Assembly (NCBI GenBank): GCA_015657535.1
Contig: JADHZB010001508.1
Coordinates: 4,588 to 68,587 of the forward strand
Direction of reading: 5' to 3'
DNA from: Nephromyces sp. MM_2019
Lineage: Eukaryota; Apicomplexa; Aconoidasida; Nephromycida
DNA length: 64,000 nt
A model generated the notes under the pieces. It worked only from the letters and a program-made list of their open reading frames with translations. It did no database searches and had not been told where the DNA came from. Position numbers and translations under genes: made by a program. Below are positions 24,591-37,993 of this stretch, in pieces. Numbering within the stretch: position 1 is the stretch's first letter; each line of letters starts with the position of its first letter.

Positions 24591-25782
24591 CTTTTTTGCT
24601 CATGAAATTAAATCACTAGCACACAGAAGGTATACTTCAGTACCCCGTCTAGACGCAGAGTATGCGATTCAGTACTTACATATGAGGTATATAAAATGAA
24701 AAATATAAGTAAAATATTAGCCCTTCATAAAATAATAGAGTAGGAGTATATACTACGGCATTCTTTATTATCCTATTTTCTAGATTTCTACGTAAAGGGA
24801 GGAAAATGTTCTCATAAGAGAGTTAGTTGACTAGTTAAAAATACCGTAAAGGAACATGACCCCACATAAGACACTAATAGAAGTACGGCGGATTCCCCTC
24901 ATGATGCCCCACATTTTATAATTAAACTATCAGAAATCCGGTAAATCAAAGAATCTTAAATAGAAAAATGGAGCCATGTGTGCCTGTGCTTGACGCCAGG
25001 CATTAGCAAAAACCTACATGGTTTTCCCAGATGTCCGGAATAAGGTTCCATTTCGTCAAGATAACATTTTTACGCTATAATGGGTAGCAGAACAAGACTT
25101 GACGCATGGAATAGTCTGGAGTAACGTGTTGCAACCGAAGAGCTAGCTACACCGTAGAGCGATACGAGCTAGTTCATAGAGTTTCCTAGAATTTTTCTCA
25201 GTTCCAACCACATTTTATATGATCTCAAGTCTCCAAAGGAAGCCAAATGATTCGCCTTCTAGGCTTCCACAATAACATAAAAAGAAGCATGAGATACTCC
25301 AAAACTATATCTCTTGAACAAAGTGCTAGAAAATCTTCTTGCGAAATGCGAGCAAGTTAAAATCACACAGAACCATAGCATACCCCAGCTGGTAGGAGTA
25401 TGCTACCTCAACATAAGGATTATAGAAGCAGCGCAAATCGCTAGAATGTGCGAAAAAGCCTACAGTTAGCAAAGGCTTATGCCCATTACTCACAGCAAAT
25501 GCAGATTACATCGGAGCAAAATTTCAGCAAAGCACTGTGAATAAATCGCCTGGTTTTTCAGCATCATCCAGGAGGGAGAATTTTTTACATGCGATGTGTT
25601 CTGCCCACTACGGGCATGACAGAAATGTTATGAAATATTGCAGGACGCCGTGAAATATTCAGGCAAATCGTGCTGATAACATACTCCGCAACTGCGCAGT
25701 AGTATAATATTAGAATTAGTGAAACAGCACTGCCGCTAATGCTTCATATCTTTAAAGGTATATAAGGTCCGCCGCCCCGCAC

Positions 25783-28700
25783 TTATCGAAGTATAGGAGG
25801 ATGTTCATGAGGCCCAAGACCCTCAACCCCACCCCAAGTGGGAGGAAACCACTTTGGGAAAACCCTCTTGTAAAGGTACATACATATCTGCAAAAGCAAA
25901 AAAAACATTGAAGTTTCTGAAAAAACGGGCAATTTTATAAGCGCAATACAAGAAAGCAAAAGTTTCACATAAAAAGGGAGCAATTCATAAAGTCATGCAA
26001 AGCTTAATCGGGATAGCCTAAAAAAATATACGCGCGCTCAATTTTTCGTAGCATACTGGCAGACTAAATTATTTATTTCACTCACTTTGGAGTAGCTAAC
26101 ATAAGAAAAAGTAGAAATTCGAATAATACTCAGGCATTTAATCATTTTGGAAGAATCAAACTAATATATAATCTACGTCAACACACGGTAACCAGTTGTG
26201 TTTTCTACTTGCTAAAATCAAACTAATTAATATATAATCGACATCAACACACGCTAGTAGCCTCTACTTTTTTGCTCCCTTCCTTGCTCACTAATAAGCA
26301 CATGCAGCTGTCCACTGAACTACCACTGCAGATTTCGCAGAATCTAACTAAAAATGCTTCGTATATTTCTAGTATCCCAAGCAAGTAGGTCCTTCCTTTC
26401 TATAGAACAGATATAATTTACTGTGCTGAAAGATAGGGACAGCATGAAATTCAGAACACGCACACAATATTAGTACCTTGGTCCCCCCTGATTGAATGAA
26501 ATCAAGAACCCTATAGTTAAGCGCTATACACACCCACATCAGCACACAGGGTATAGAGCATTATGCATAAAAATTCCTCGAAAAAATAGTGCAAGTGATG
26601 AAGTATAGAATCTTTAGGGCGAAAATATTGGCTATTAATATCATCAGAACCAAACAAATAATTCATCAATTTGAGGAAAATTCTGGTTCTTTTCCGATGT
26701 GAAATCCCCCCACCGTATCATCCGAGGCTATATGATCGTTCATTAAACACTTCATGTGTCCATGGGTACCGAAAGGCTCTTCAATGTGGCCACGAAGGCC
26801 CTTCTTTGAATGCAGCTCAATAGACTTGAAATATCTGTGTGAAGCAGAAAAGTCAGACAAAATTAAAAGTCAGTTTGAAATTTCAATACTAGGCAAAAGA
26901 CAAGAAAATTTTTGAAAAAAGCTGGAGAAGGATGAAAAGCGTAAAAGAGCAATTACGCAGAGATTTTAGATAGAGTTCGAAAAAACTTCCTTGGTGGGGC
27001 AGGAGGCTACCTTGTGAAAAACATACACACACATATAACTTTCAGCTAAAGAAGCCTTAAAGCAGAGTCAGAAAACGCTTCCTTAATATGGCAGAAGAGT
27101 ACCTTGGGAAAAATAAAACACACATACACAGACACATAAACCTTGCAACTAAAACAAGACTTTAAATATTGCAGCAAAAAATAAGTCAGCACACACTAAA
27201 CCTGATATCCTCGGGAGTAAAGAACATATATCGGACAATAGCTCTCTTTCTTGTTATTCGAATAGGATATCCAGTAAGAACTATTCGCTTTATGATTAGT
27301 CTATTAACATCCCAAGAGTGTAACAAGCCCCAAGCAGCCAGAACCATACGTTTTCTTACTCCTATAAATCAAACGAAGAAGAAGCTTGAGACTCAACGTC
27401 GTAGAAATGGAGGCAAAAACTCACGAACATGCACAGCGTATGAAGTTCTATGCAGGCATTTGAAAGCGTAACTTCCATTTACGAGGAAAATAGGAAAAAA
27501 AGATAGGTTTCACGATAAGGAGGAACACACGAAAATTGCAGAAGCAGGAAAACACAAATGCCTGTAAATCATGAGCTCAGGCAGGCAGTTGAGACTAGGC
27601 AAGCTGTTAATCACAAGAATGAAAAAGTTTGAAAATAAAATGGTAATCAGAGGATGGGGAAGAACACACGGAAAACTATATTTACAGGAGAGATTCAAAT
27701 AAAAATTATGTAAAGAAATAAAGAAAACGAGGAATAGAGAAGAAGCTGAGTGCTGGAAAAAAGCATAACATCTTGTGTAGAAATCGAAATTTGATAGAAA
27801 AAAAAGTGATGTGGCCGAACAGCTACTGAAGCAGCTGCTTATTAAGAAAAAAGGCAAAATTCACATTCAAGGCTGCAAATAAACAAAAAAACATCAAAAG
27901 GACGGAAAAAAAAGTGAATTTCCAGCTTAAGACTGCAGAAGCATAAAGAGTATCAAAAAATCCGCTAAAGCTTGAAGAAAAGGGCAAGAATAGTTTTCTT
28001 TTTTGTATGTTAGTGCGTGGCATGCGCGCGGACTTTCTGTGTGTTGTGTGCTGTGTGTCATCCCTGGCGTACTGCGTCGTACCTTCTGCTTCGTGTGTGT
28101 GTATTGCTTCTCAAGTTCGACGCTAATCAATTCGCAAAGTATCGCAGCTGCCGCTAAGACTAGCTGAAAATAAATCCCCAAAACGCAGCTAATGGTCACT
28201 TTTTCTATTGTAAAACGTTCAGAGAAACCTCAACTTTTACCTAAAAATGCACACACACAGCCACCAACACTCAACCGACAACTTGCTCTATAAACCATAC
28301 TGTTTTACGACGCGCAAATTACCAAAACAATTTATATACACATACAAATTCGGTAGCAAAGTAAGGCTCTGAGGTAATATAGTGAAGGATGCTCATTGCA
28401 AAGGTATTAAATGTGTGTGAGGCAGGGAAACACACGAAAGAAGTAAGGGAAGCTTATTTGTGCATGCTCATGGGATCTGTGTCAACTCCTGTGTGTGGGG
28501 ATATGCCACCCTCTACGTGTGAGTACGGAAAATTTCACCTCATTGGAGCGCGTATGTCTCACCCCATGTATGTGTATGTCTCACCCTGTAAGTGCAAATA
28601 CCTCACCCGATGCATGTGCGCATATTTCAACTCCTGTGTGCCAAGCTTACAACACACACAGATATATATCTTACCTGAATCACATTCCTTAAAAACCACC

Positions 28701-31700
28701 ACAGGAGAAGGAGGAATCAGCGAACTGCAGTATATAGACATCATGCTGGTAGCTCCAGGATGTAGAAACCTCTCGTATTTGAACTTCTTCTTCGAGGTAT
28801 TGCCTACACTATACTCACTGAAGATAGGCTTAGCAGGCAGCTTTCTGAAGCCACAGTGAATCTCAACCTTTTCTTTTGAACGTATAGGCTCCTCCAAATT
28901 TTGAGCACACGTTACACTGAAGTTCACTACAGTGACTTTCCTTTCAAATGGGAAAACATTCGATAAAATCAGCACTTGTGAGGCAGCAGAATCGCTAGCA
29001 AAGTGCGCGTTGCTTGGGTAGTTTTCTGGAGCAAATTGTGAAGAAAAATTGCAAAAAATCCGATTCACTACCTCCACATCAACATTAGGTATTTGCACAC
29101 AGCAGTAATGACCAGATATAGAAGAGGAAAGAGCTCCTGAAGATGAGGTTTTACCAGCTTCTTCATTGAGGGAGCAGTAAAGAGAAGAGGGAGGAAGAGG
29201 GTCTTGAGAAAATGCAGAAATGGAGGTTTGCGTATGAGAAACTTGGGAGTTTCCAGTCACTATGGGAAGATTACTCTTTTCCGAGAACACCAATTTAGAT
29301 ATTTTGGCAACTTTCTGCGGTAAAAAAAGCAGGAAAATGAGGAAAATAGTAGGAATTTTAATGAGAAGTGAAGATTTTGGTTGTTTTGAATGGGTTTTCT
29401 TGATGAATAAGAGACAAGAGGATGACGTAAGAGTACATTCAAGCAGACCATAGCAAATTTGAAGAATCCAAAAAAGAAGATGAAACGATGAAAGAGAAAT
29501 GGAGAAATTGGCCCTACGGGCCTCTAGTTCAATGCGGGGGGAAAAATCACCTCGTGAAACGTTTGGAAAGGAAAAACAAAGGGGTGAAGGGGGGCAGGAG
29601 GAAGGGGGGAGAAGAAAAAGAGTAAGAAAAAGAGGATGAAAAATGAGAAAAAGAGTGAGAAACACAGAAAGAAGAGGAAGAAAAATCGAGAAAAAAAATC
29701 AAAACTCTCAAAAATTGAATGAAACAGAGCGTCAAACACCCCAAAGCTTGGCAAAGTGATGAGGCAGTTATAGCACAAGCATGAAGTAAAAAGAAGGAGC
29801 AAAATTGGAACACATAAATAATATCTAGCACTTGTTGCTAGCATACGATTATGCACCCAAATATATCGTCTCTCAGCCATTCTACCTCATGCTATGCGAA
29901 AACGCACACAGAATGCTTTGTCTAATCCATGGCCGAATGAAGATAACCAAAAAAAAATCAAAATAAGCTAAATTTACATCTCCACACACACATCTATGCA
30001 TTATCAAAAAGAGCTCCGACACAGCAGTAGGCCATACTGCGTTTTCATGGATATACTCTATCCACACACACACACATGAGATAACCTAAAGGTAAAGTGT
30101 GATAACTACATGAAGAAAAATGGTGCATAAACACCTAGCAGCAAATCTTTTTCTTCAACAAAAAAGGCACAAACTGCGTGTGCAAAGTTGACAAACCCGG
30201 TGAGACCCTAGGTCATGTATTCGACCGTATTCCGTAGGGAGTGATTCATAGGCATCCCAAGGGGATGTCTTAAAATTCTTTAAGCCTCTATACTTTTGAA
30301 ATCTAGAGGAGGTAAAGAGTGACAAAACGAGATGCTGATCTTCAAGCTTATAGCAATACTTTGTCTTGTTGCTTCAAGCAGGCATTTCAGTGCAAAAAAT
30401 TTCATGTGTAGTCCAAAGTATTCATACAGATTAAGTGTGTAAAATAAACACACACACACGTGAATACACTCACAAAATGCACACACACGCAAACACACAC
30501 GCACAGACGAAGCAAAAGTGTAGCTTTAAGATTCCAAACAATACTTACCTAAATGAAAGCAAGAATGCATAAGATGCTCATTACAAATTAAAACTTCATT
30601 AAAAGGAAGAGAAACATACACACACACAACTCTCTAATTAATTCTCTAGTAAACTACTACTTCTTCAAGGTAAAGAGCTACGTTTTACGTTTTGAGGATA
30701 AAACTTTCAAAAAAAACTTGAAAAAAGGCAGAAATTGATGAATCTTGAAGACGGAAAAGGAAACCATCAATCCAAATACACAGAGAAGCTCAGTCAATAA
30801 CCTGAGCCTTGCAGGATGATCAACCGGAGTATCAACTTCATCAGGAAACATCAAATCTTGCTTTGCCCTTTCTTGCATTTCAAACAGCTTTTTTTCCCTA
30901 AAAAAAGACATTTTTCGTGATTTCTAATGGTTTAAAGTAGGAAGAGGGAGAAGGAAGAGGAAAAGGAGAGGGAGAGGAAGAAGATGAAAGAAAAGGAGAA
31001 GGAAAAGAAAAAGGAAGAGAAGAGGAAGAAAAAGAAGAAGGGAAAGGAGAAGCAGAGTAATCAAACAGCATAAAGATGAAGCCCTAGCTTTATCCTAAAC
31101 AAACACGCAGGTAAGCATGCCTTAAAGGGGCAGAGCCGACCAAAACTATGCTAGCTGCCCCTTTACTGAATATCTGTTGGTTTTTCAAGACCACAGTATT
31201 ATTTTCTTATACCGTATATAAAAAGCAGATAGAATAGTGAGAGTATGTCAAGCTCTGCGAATCCACACTATCTCTATACTTATATATTGAAAAATCCATG
31301 AAAAGGAGCATCTTTCGATAGGAAAATATCAGCATCATGTGTGTGCTAATACGTTGAAGGGAGCTTTTACTAAGTACTTATGGCACTTAATAATCAGGCA
31401 AGCCAGCTACTCCCATCGACGAAATAGTTCAACTTTTTAATCCATAAAACAATAGTTAAAAGATGGATTAAAGCACGAGATAGAAGCTCTACTTTCTAGT
31501 TTGAATTAGAAAGAAAAAGGGCAGAATTAGTGCAAGTGAAATAGGAAGTCACAGGAGAAAATAGTAGAAAAAAGGCGAAAGAAGTTGGAAAGTGGAGAAA
31601 AACAGTAGACAAAACGTAAAAACAAGTAGAAAAAAGGTAGCAAAATTTGCAAAATCATAAAGCGAAAGGGTAACTTCAATTAATACCCAAAAACTGAGCA

Positions 31701-34700
31701 GCTTCACACACACTAGTAAACAAAATGAGGAATTTCCAGAGACACAGCAGAAAACCATCGACTCTTAATTCACGAAACACAGAAAATCATCAAAAAAGAA
31801 ACAAAAAAAAGAGGAATTGCGAATATTCTACCCTCTAAGCGAGCACGGCAAAACTGCAGACTCCGACGATTACATACACATACACCTACGGCAATGGAGT
31901 GAAGATTAGCACGTATGAAAAGTACATATACAGAATAAGAAAAACTCTTTTTCATAGCTTGAGGAAAAAATAAGCACACATTATAAAAATAAGAAAATCA
32001 GCAAAAAATACTAGTTTCTTGCATTGATAAACTTCAAATGCAAATCTCCAAAGTAAATCAATCAAACGAACTTACTCTGTAGTGCTCTTCGTTTCAAAAT
32101 CATCAAAATGATCAAAATCTTCATCATTTATGTCAGAGTTGAAGCCGGAGGCAGCCTCATCCTCTTCTTCATCTTCAGCTTCATTCATGTAGGATTCGGA
32201 GGAAAAAGCAGCCTCTTCATGGCGCTCTTCTTCACCCTCTACACAGAAAAAAGAACACACAAATCTTGTAAAATGAAGCAATTGAGTATATAGAAACACA
32301 CACAATACCCCTACGCACACATTTTACGAACACACAAGCTTGAAAGAATGTTCATTCAAAAGCTTGAGTAGGGACAAGCAGTTACACACAGAACAAATAC
32401 ATAGCCCTCCTCGCACATAAAAGAAGATATTTCTATGCAGAAAAATGTCACTTTATAGAGTACATACACCTGACCCCCATATATTGCAAAACTAACCATC
32501 AGATCCATCATCTTCTCCATATTTTGCTCCCATTGTCTTCATCTGAAGTAAGGGTATAAAGCATGAAATCTCCACGAACATACACATACCACTTCACACA
32601 CACAGAAAGAGAGGGTCATACATACAAAGAGACATGTACAGAGACATCAATTCGCACCTCCACATACGCCCGCACACAGTCCAACCCACAAGATGTTCAC
32701 AAGTTATGCATATATATATTCATTCGATATATACTTCGTATCCTCCAAGCACACACACAAATCAACCCCTAATGTCTGCACAAAAGCAGTATGACTTACT
32801 TCCTCCTCCAAAGGCCACGTTTGCTCGCCTGCTAAAGGGTCAAAAGGCCGGAGTGCCTCCATGCGCTCATTGAGGGCTGAAAAACACACACGTTCATGAG
32901 CATTGTGTCTAGCTCGCATATTAATGTTTAGTATAGACCCAAAACCTTACAAAAATATCACCAATTAGAGGTAATTCACAGCTTACAAAGGCTTTAATGC
33001 ATCCAAAACTGGGAAATACATCTTCTTCCTCTTCAAGCCATAAACTAATCAAAAGTTTGGGAAAAAAGGAGATTTTCATGTGCAAAAACTTAAAGATTTT
33101 CACGTTCAAACAAACTAACATAGCAAGGTTTCACTAGATATCACGCACACAGACAATGGTACACTAAGCTATACCCTTCAAAACAAACAAAAGTCGTAGC
33201 ACTTGTCCCCTCAAAGAGCAGTTTCAACCCACTGTACGTACACACTAAAATTTCTGCCAAAAAGATAAAATAATCACAAAATAGTTTCTCTTCAAATAAA
33301 ACTAGAAAATCGACAACTCATAAATAAAGCGGGAATTTGAGAAGAAAAGGAAGAAGGAGAAAAAGTTTACTGTTTCCTTTCAAAAGCATAAATACCTTCG
33401 TAAGAAGCAGAATCTGCTGTTGCTGCTATCTTGCACGACAGTATCTTCTTCTTTATAGATTGAGGAGTTTTGAAGATCATATCGTTGAGAAGATGGTGTT
33501 TGGCGGTATTCATAGCTTCCTCATTTTCTAGATATCCGATATTTTGAATGAAAAAATCTCCAGCTCCAGTTATATGAACAGGGAAACTATAGAAAACAGA
33601 GAGGAAGATAGAAAAAATTAAAACAAGCGAAAAATTTTCAAGTCTATAGAAAAAAGGATACAAAAAAAACACACAGGACATACGAGACACACACGACATA
33701 CCACAACCAAACACACACACCATACACACTTTGGTTAGAAGGAGAACGCCATCTCAACAGTAAGTTATCAACGTGCACACAGGGTACTGTACAGTCAGCT
33801 AAAGGCTCTGATTCGCCAGGATGCACGCTGAACATCTTCAAAAGGAAGGAAATCATGGAGAAGCCAAGTAAATACACTCTCAGAGATCAAAATAAACATC
33901 AGCATGAATCCATTTTTTAGAGAGATATACAGTCTACAAAAAGACACACACACATCACAAACATTGAGCAGCCGGTGGAGAGTTTCACAACTAAGAAAAG
34001 TAGCAGAGGAACAAATTTTTATTGGGGAAAAAACTGATTTTTAGTAAGCGAAGTATCAAGGAAGATGCTGAGATTGAAGGAATGCAGAACAAGCTACTCG
34101 CAATGAAGATAAAGAGGGAGACAAGAGAGCAGAGACAGATATATACATATATACATCGACAGATACATATTTACAGAGAAAGATGCACACACACAGGAAC
34201 AGAGAGGCATAGAAAGGAATAGAGGGACATACAAGCGCACAGCGAGACATACCCATACGAACAGAAAGACATACCCAAGAACAAAGAGATACACACACAG
34301 ACATATAAATAGTCATACACAGCCCCACATAGACCCACACATAGAGTCAAAGAAAATACACAAAATAACGCACACACAGAAACACCACACACACTTCAGC
34401 ATGCTACCACAAACATGAAAAGCCTCTTTCAACTTACTCAACCGATAGGCCCAGCCCTTTCATGCGTCCCAATACAATGAGGGATCTAGCGTTGGCATCA
34501 TAGTACCAATCTTCACCGAGCAAGTAGCCCCTAGATTCTCTCCAAGTTAACACGCGCGGTGTGCAGCTGCCTATAGCTCTCAGTAAGTTAATGTAGTCGC
34601 TCTTTGTGTGCAACACGAAGAATTTTCTGCCAAGAGAGAAGATATGATTGAAGAAAATGGATAATAGCAACAAAGTAGGAAGCAACCCACGCGCAGGATC

Positions 34701-36466
34701 ACACATAGCAGCACACTGAGGCTCACACGCTCAGCAGCATACTCATCATACAGACACTCAGCATCAAACTCTCAACATATCACACTCACCATCGCACGCT
34801 CACCATCAAACACTCAGCATACAAATACTCATCACGAACTCCTTTCACATCAAAAAGTTTCGAACACACACATGATCTGCGTAATCCTAGAACTCACTCT
34901 TCATCTTCAAGCTCAGTGTAGAAGTAACGCTTGACGAACTTCCGGCTCTCCTGAAGCTCTTTCGCACTCATCAAGTCAGAGCCATTGAAAGTTTCGCACG
35001 CACAACCAATAACACTCGGCAGACCCTGAAGCTTCAAAGCCGAAAGAGTCTCGTACCTACAGCATATATGAGAAAATAGAGCAAATAGTCTTACTGAGTG
35101 TGTGTTATATATCCACATGCTATATACCAACTTTCACACACACACAGAGAAGCGCAAAACTCAAAAACGCACACACTACCTTCCATTCCCCTTCCATATG
35201 GTTCCAACCACACAACAAAGCAAACTGCCGACTACACAATAAACTATACTCGAATACACGCACACGCTAACCCCAATTCATCGAATGCAGAGTCTTTGTA
35301 GGAAGCGTTTCCAAATAGTATCATGATCAAATCGCAGCACTTTGCAATATCCAATACAACTGAAAGCTCTCTAGATACCGGCGTTACAAACGAAATAGAT
35401 TGATTTTTTCCTGAGAGAAAGAGTTGGTGTGATTTCAGCTGTTTCAAAAAAAGAAGCTTACTAGCGTAAAAAGTATGACAGTTTAATCGCATGAGGAAAG
35501 AGATATAAGCCGCAAGAAAACCTGCAAGTGTCATACGGATTTCATGCTTTTTTGTAATGAAAATACCCAATATTTAACACAGTGAAGACGAAATTTTAAG
35601 ATGTCTAGCTTTTCCTCTTCTTCATCATTAGGAAGCAGGAAAGAAAGGCGCATGCCCGGAGAGAAATGCTGTGTGCCGAAGGTTTGCCAATATATATCTT
35701 AGAAAAAAAAGAAAAAAAACACTTCTTTATGTGTGAAGATATGGCTTGAAAAACTATAAAATCAGGTCATTTAGCACACAGAAGAAGCTACACTGGGGAG
35801 CAGGCTATCTCTCAGCTCTTATCTAGTGTGTGTGTCTCTAACTTCCCAATCTCTCAGCTTTCCAACTCAAAGGAAATCCAAAAATTTTCCTCCTTTCCAC
35901 ATACCTAGAGGAGCATATTGAGCAGACCTCGGGAGCCGATGAGTAAGTACCTCCAGTGAGCCCCATTTATCTTCATCAAAAACTTCAAAATTAACGCCAC
36001 TTTCTGCACTTTTTTCTGCATGCCAACCAGATGAGGAAGAAAAAGCACCTCCTTCATCCGTATTCCCCTCAATTCCTTCAGATTTCATAATATCAGCGAA
36101 TTTTGCAAGTGTAGCGGCTGTATCAACAGAGTGATGCAACTGAAGAAGAAGCACAACTTTGTTGGGAAAAGCTCTCCCCGATGTGCAACGTGGCTTTCCA
36201 GCCGTTGAAGATGATTTTTTCTCATCAAAAACTCCATGATGTAGCATCTTCGCATGCATCGTCTTTTCCTTTTTGTTCAAAAGACGCATTCGATTGGTAT
36301 TTTTCCGATCATTCTTATTGAGTGGTGCAGCTGCTTTCAATGCTCCAGCGATTAAAGTTGCCTTTGCAGATTTTTTCTCCTTTTTTCCACCTTTATTATG
36401 AGGTTTATTGGTTTGTTTGGAGGTTGAGCGATGAGCACACTGTGGAGTGCGCTGAGGCTTCCCCAT
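25783..36466 (-). CDS. TSR1: pre-rRNA-processing / 40S maturation factor Tsr1 (16 exons)
   Basis: GTPase-like (nucleotide-binding-deficient) factor of late pre-40S particles, related to Bms1. Minus-strand exons: 36466-35905, 35410-35272, 35056-34898, 34626-34438, 33990-33954, 33835-33726, 33586-33396, 32876-32800, 32542-32497, 32238-32076, 30897-30802, 30302-30197, 29314-28675, 27361-27202, 26834-26714, 25887-25783. Phases agree throughout, giving 966 aa against about 800 in human. Family landmarks appear in order: basic KKEKKSAKAT N-tail, VVLDIAKCCDLIM, LPSVIGCA, VHITGAGDFFIQNI, GEQTWPLEEE, acidic segment (about 490-557), FPDEVDTP (575-582), FQKYRGLKNFKTSPWD, EIHCGFRK, LIIKRIVLTGYP, RGHIEEPFGTHGHMKC (906-921) and LYKRVFPKW (937-945). 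Exons 5-6 encode a roughly 40-residue insertion before VHITGAGDF. The exon 12 donor (GTTTGT) is the least certain border. Confidence 0.95.
26155..26262. repeat. tandem duplication in TSR1 intron 15
   Basis: Two copies, about 60 bp apart, of AATCAAACTAAT(TAAT)ATATAATC(T/G)AC followed by (G/A)TCAACACACG. It lies in the last intron of TSR1. Confidence 0.8.
26965..27150. repeat. degenerate duplication in TSR1 intron 14
   Basis: Two copies at about 95-bp spacing of (C/A)TTCCTT(G/A)(G/A)T...GGCAG(G/A)AG(G/A/C)...TACCTTG followed by CA-rich sequence and CTTTA(A). Intronic. Confidence 0.6.
30925..31055. repeat. pure purine tract in TSR1 intron 10
   Basis: About 130 bp of nearly uninterrupted A/G on the plus strand (AGGAAGAGGAAAAGGAGAGG...). 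It is thus a polypyrimidine run in the TSR1 transcript, just upstream of the exon 11 acceptor. A similar run lies at 29560-29700 in intron 12. Confidence 0.85.
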
Positions 36467-37485
36467 TTTGAGAAGAAACTAGAGATTTTGAGGATCAGGT
36501 GGATAGGATTGAAGCTAGGGTTGTTGGCAAGATCTCAAGACATCAGCTTGTGATGCTTACGATTTTGCATTGAAGAGATTAGAATAAAGGGAAAACAGCT
36601 GAAGAAAACAGTTTGATGCAGCGCAGGAGGCAGATTCGATAAAAAGCCTCAAACTGGAGTAAAAGATGACTAAGAAAAAGATGAAGATTTGCTTCCCTCA
36701 CAGAATCTATAAGAATACTCAAAGCTCACGGTTCAAAAACCACAAAAATTCTCAGAATTTACAACAAAGAAGCGCGAAGGTGATGAAGTGGCATCAGCAC
36801 TTGAGGCATACTCCATCTTCATTACAAAAAAAACACTGAAAATTGTTCATAAACATCAAAATTTTCTTCTCTCAAATCTTTAGAGTATCACTTTTTTGAT
36901 AGATTCTACAACAGTATGAGTCTAATAATGTATATGGCTCCTTCTCACACAAAATACGCCGAATCTCCACTCCAAAAGATGGCAAAAGTTGTTCTACACC
37001 AGATCTCCAATCAAAAATACCCTCAAAATCGTAAATAGCGCAGATATCTTAATGGAAAGTCCAAAAAATACTCAAATTTCAGTGAATCTCGTGTTCAATG
37101 GCTTTTGCAGGAAGATGAGTATCTGTTATGCGATGAAAAAAGCGATAAAATCAAACCCCTCTCGTCTAAAGCTCGCGTAGCTTGCTGGCTTGAAGATGGG
37201 GAATTTTACAAAAAAGGCAACTGAAGAGGAGGGGAAAATCTTGTGTGTGTGTGTCGAAAATGAAGCGTGTGGTATATGTTACGCAGGAATATATTCTATC
37301 CTTCTCTTCCTCTCTCTGCGGGCGGTGGAATGATGAACGAGAAGAAGTTATCCTCATCAATTTAGAGTTATAATCGCAGTTGAAGATGAAAAGTCATTCG
37401 TTTAGACAAAATCTGAGAGGAGAAGAAGCATTGCATCCTGTGAAAAGCTTAAAGAGCTAAAGGGAGACGGCTCAGCTAGTTCGCG
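36467..37485. other. TSR1 upstream region, no firm gene
   Basis: This contains the presumed promoter and 5' UTR of TSR1. No clear core element is recognised. A plus-strand open frame at 36989-37180 and the weak minus-strand exon above are the only coding-like segments. Confidence 0.45.
37283..37357 (-). CDS. candidate first exon upstream of TSR1, weak
   Basis: The open frame MRITSSRSSFHRPQREEEKD continues to a cysteine before GTAACA. It lies on the same strand, about 0.8 kb upstream of the TSR1 start codon. It might be the start of a separate transcript or an alternative upstream exon; no partner is placed. Confidence 0.2.
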
Positions 37486-37487
37486 CA

Positions 37488-37612
37488 CACACACATGCAT
37501 GAAGAGTAGTAACTCACACACGAATTGAGAGTAGTAACTCGCACACGAATTAAGAGTAGTAACTCACACACGAATTAAGAGTAGTAACTCACACACACAC
37601 GTATTGCAGGAA
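37488..37612. repeat. minisatellite, 27-28 bp unit, 4 copies
   Basis: AGAGTAGTAACTC(A/G)CACACG followed by AATT(G/A)A is repeated four times with near identity, the last copy extended by CA repeats. Confidence 0.92.
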
Positions 37613-37825
37613 ACTCACACACAAAGCTTACGATGCAGTGTGCATCCTAAACAGGTAACACACACACATCGATGTTTCTCGCCATTTATATACTAACCTC
37701 GGCCGAGGGAGTAAGTAATTAATTCAGCTAAATTTTCTTAATTAGAAGCATAACCTTTCTATAAGTAATACTTTGAGTGTTCAACGCTCTTGCACACACA
37801 ATCTAGCTTGAAGACAACTAGACAG

Positions 37826-37993
37826 GTATTTAAGGAGTTGAAAAAATGCTTCAGTACTGGGATTTCTGTCGATAAATATATTCAAATTCTTTATGCACAA
37901 AGACAACATCCAATTAGCGTTAGCAGCACACAGTTCCCTCTTCATATACAACTTCACAGCGGAATGCATACATCACATGACTGTTCTGATTAA
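37826..37993 (+). CDS. candidate terminal exon, unrecognised
   Basis: After the acceptor ACTAGACAG the frame reads VFKELKKCFSTGISVDKYIQ ILYAQRQHPISV and continues to HTSHDCSD and a TAA stop, 55 codons. An overlapping plus frame and a minus frame (EEAEGEGEEEDL) are also open nearby, so strand and frame are uncertain. Confidence 0.3.
   Translation, partial: VFKELKKCFSTGISVDKYIQILYAQRQHPISVSSTQFPLHIQLHSGMHTSHDCSD

Noticed and set aside
12600..25700. Repeat-free region as a possible large transposon or foreign insert
   Set aside because: Phase-matched introns and exons of at least three genes fill it; no terminal repeats, reverse transcriptase or transposase motifs were seen.
28559..29665. 368-codon minus-strand open frame taken as one exon
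   Set aside because: Only 29314-28675 is Tsr1-like. The first 117 codons are a polypyrimidine intron tract read through by chance and the last 38 are past the exon 13 donor.
34022..34222. Plus-strand open frame KLIFSKRSIKEDAEIEGMQN
   Set aside because: Antisense to TSR1 intron 4, beside exon 5, and running into CA repeats; no splice or start support.
37488..37612. Regular 27-28 bp repeats resembling a CRISPR array
   Set aside because: Units are contiguous, without unique spacers, and the genome is eukaryotic.
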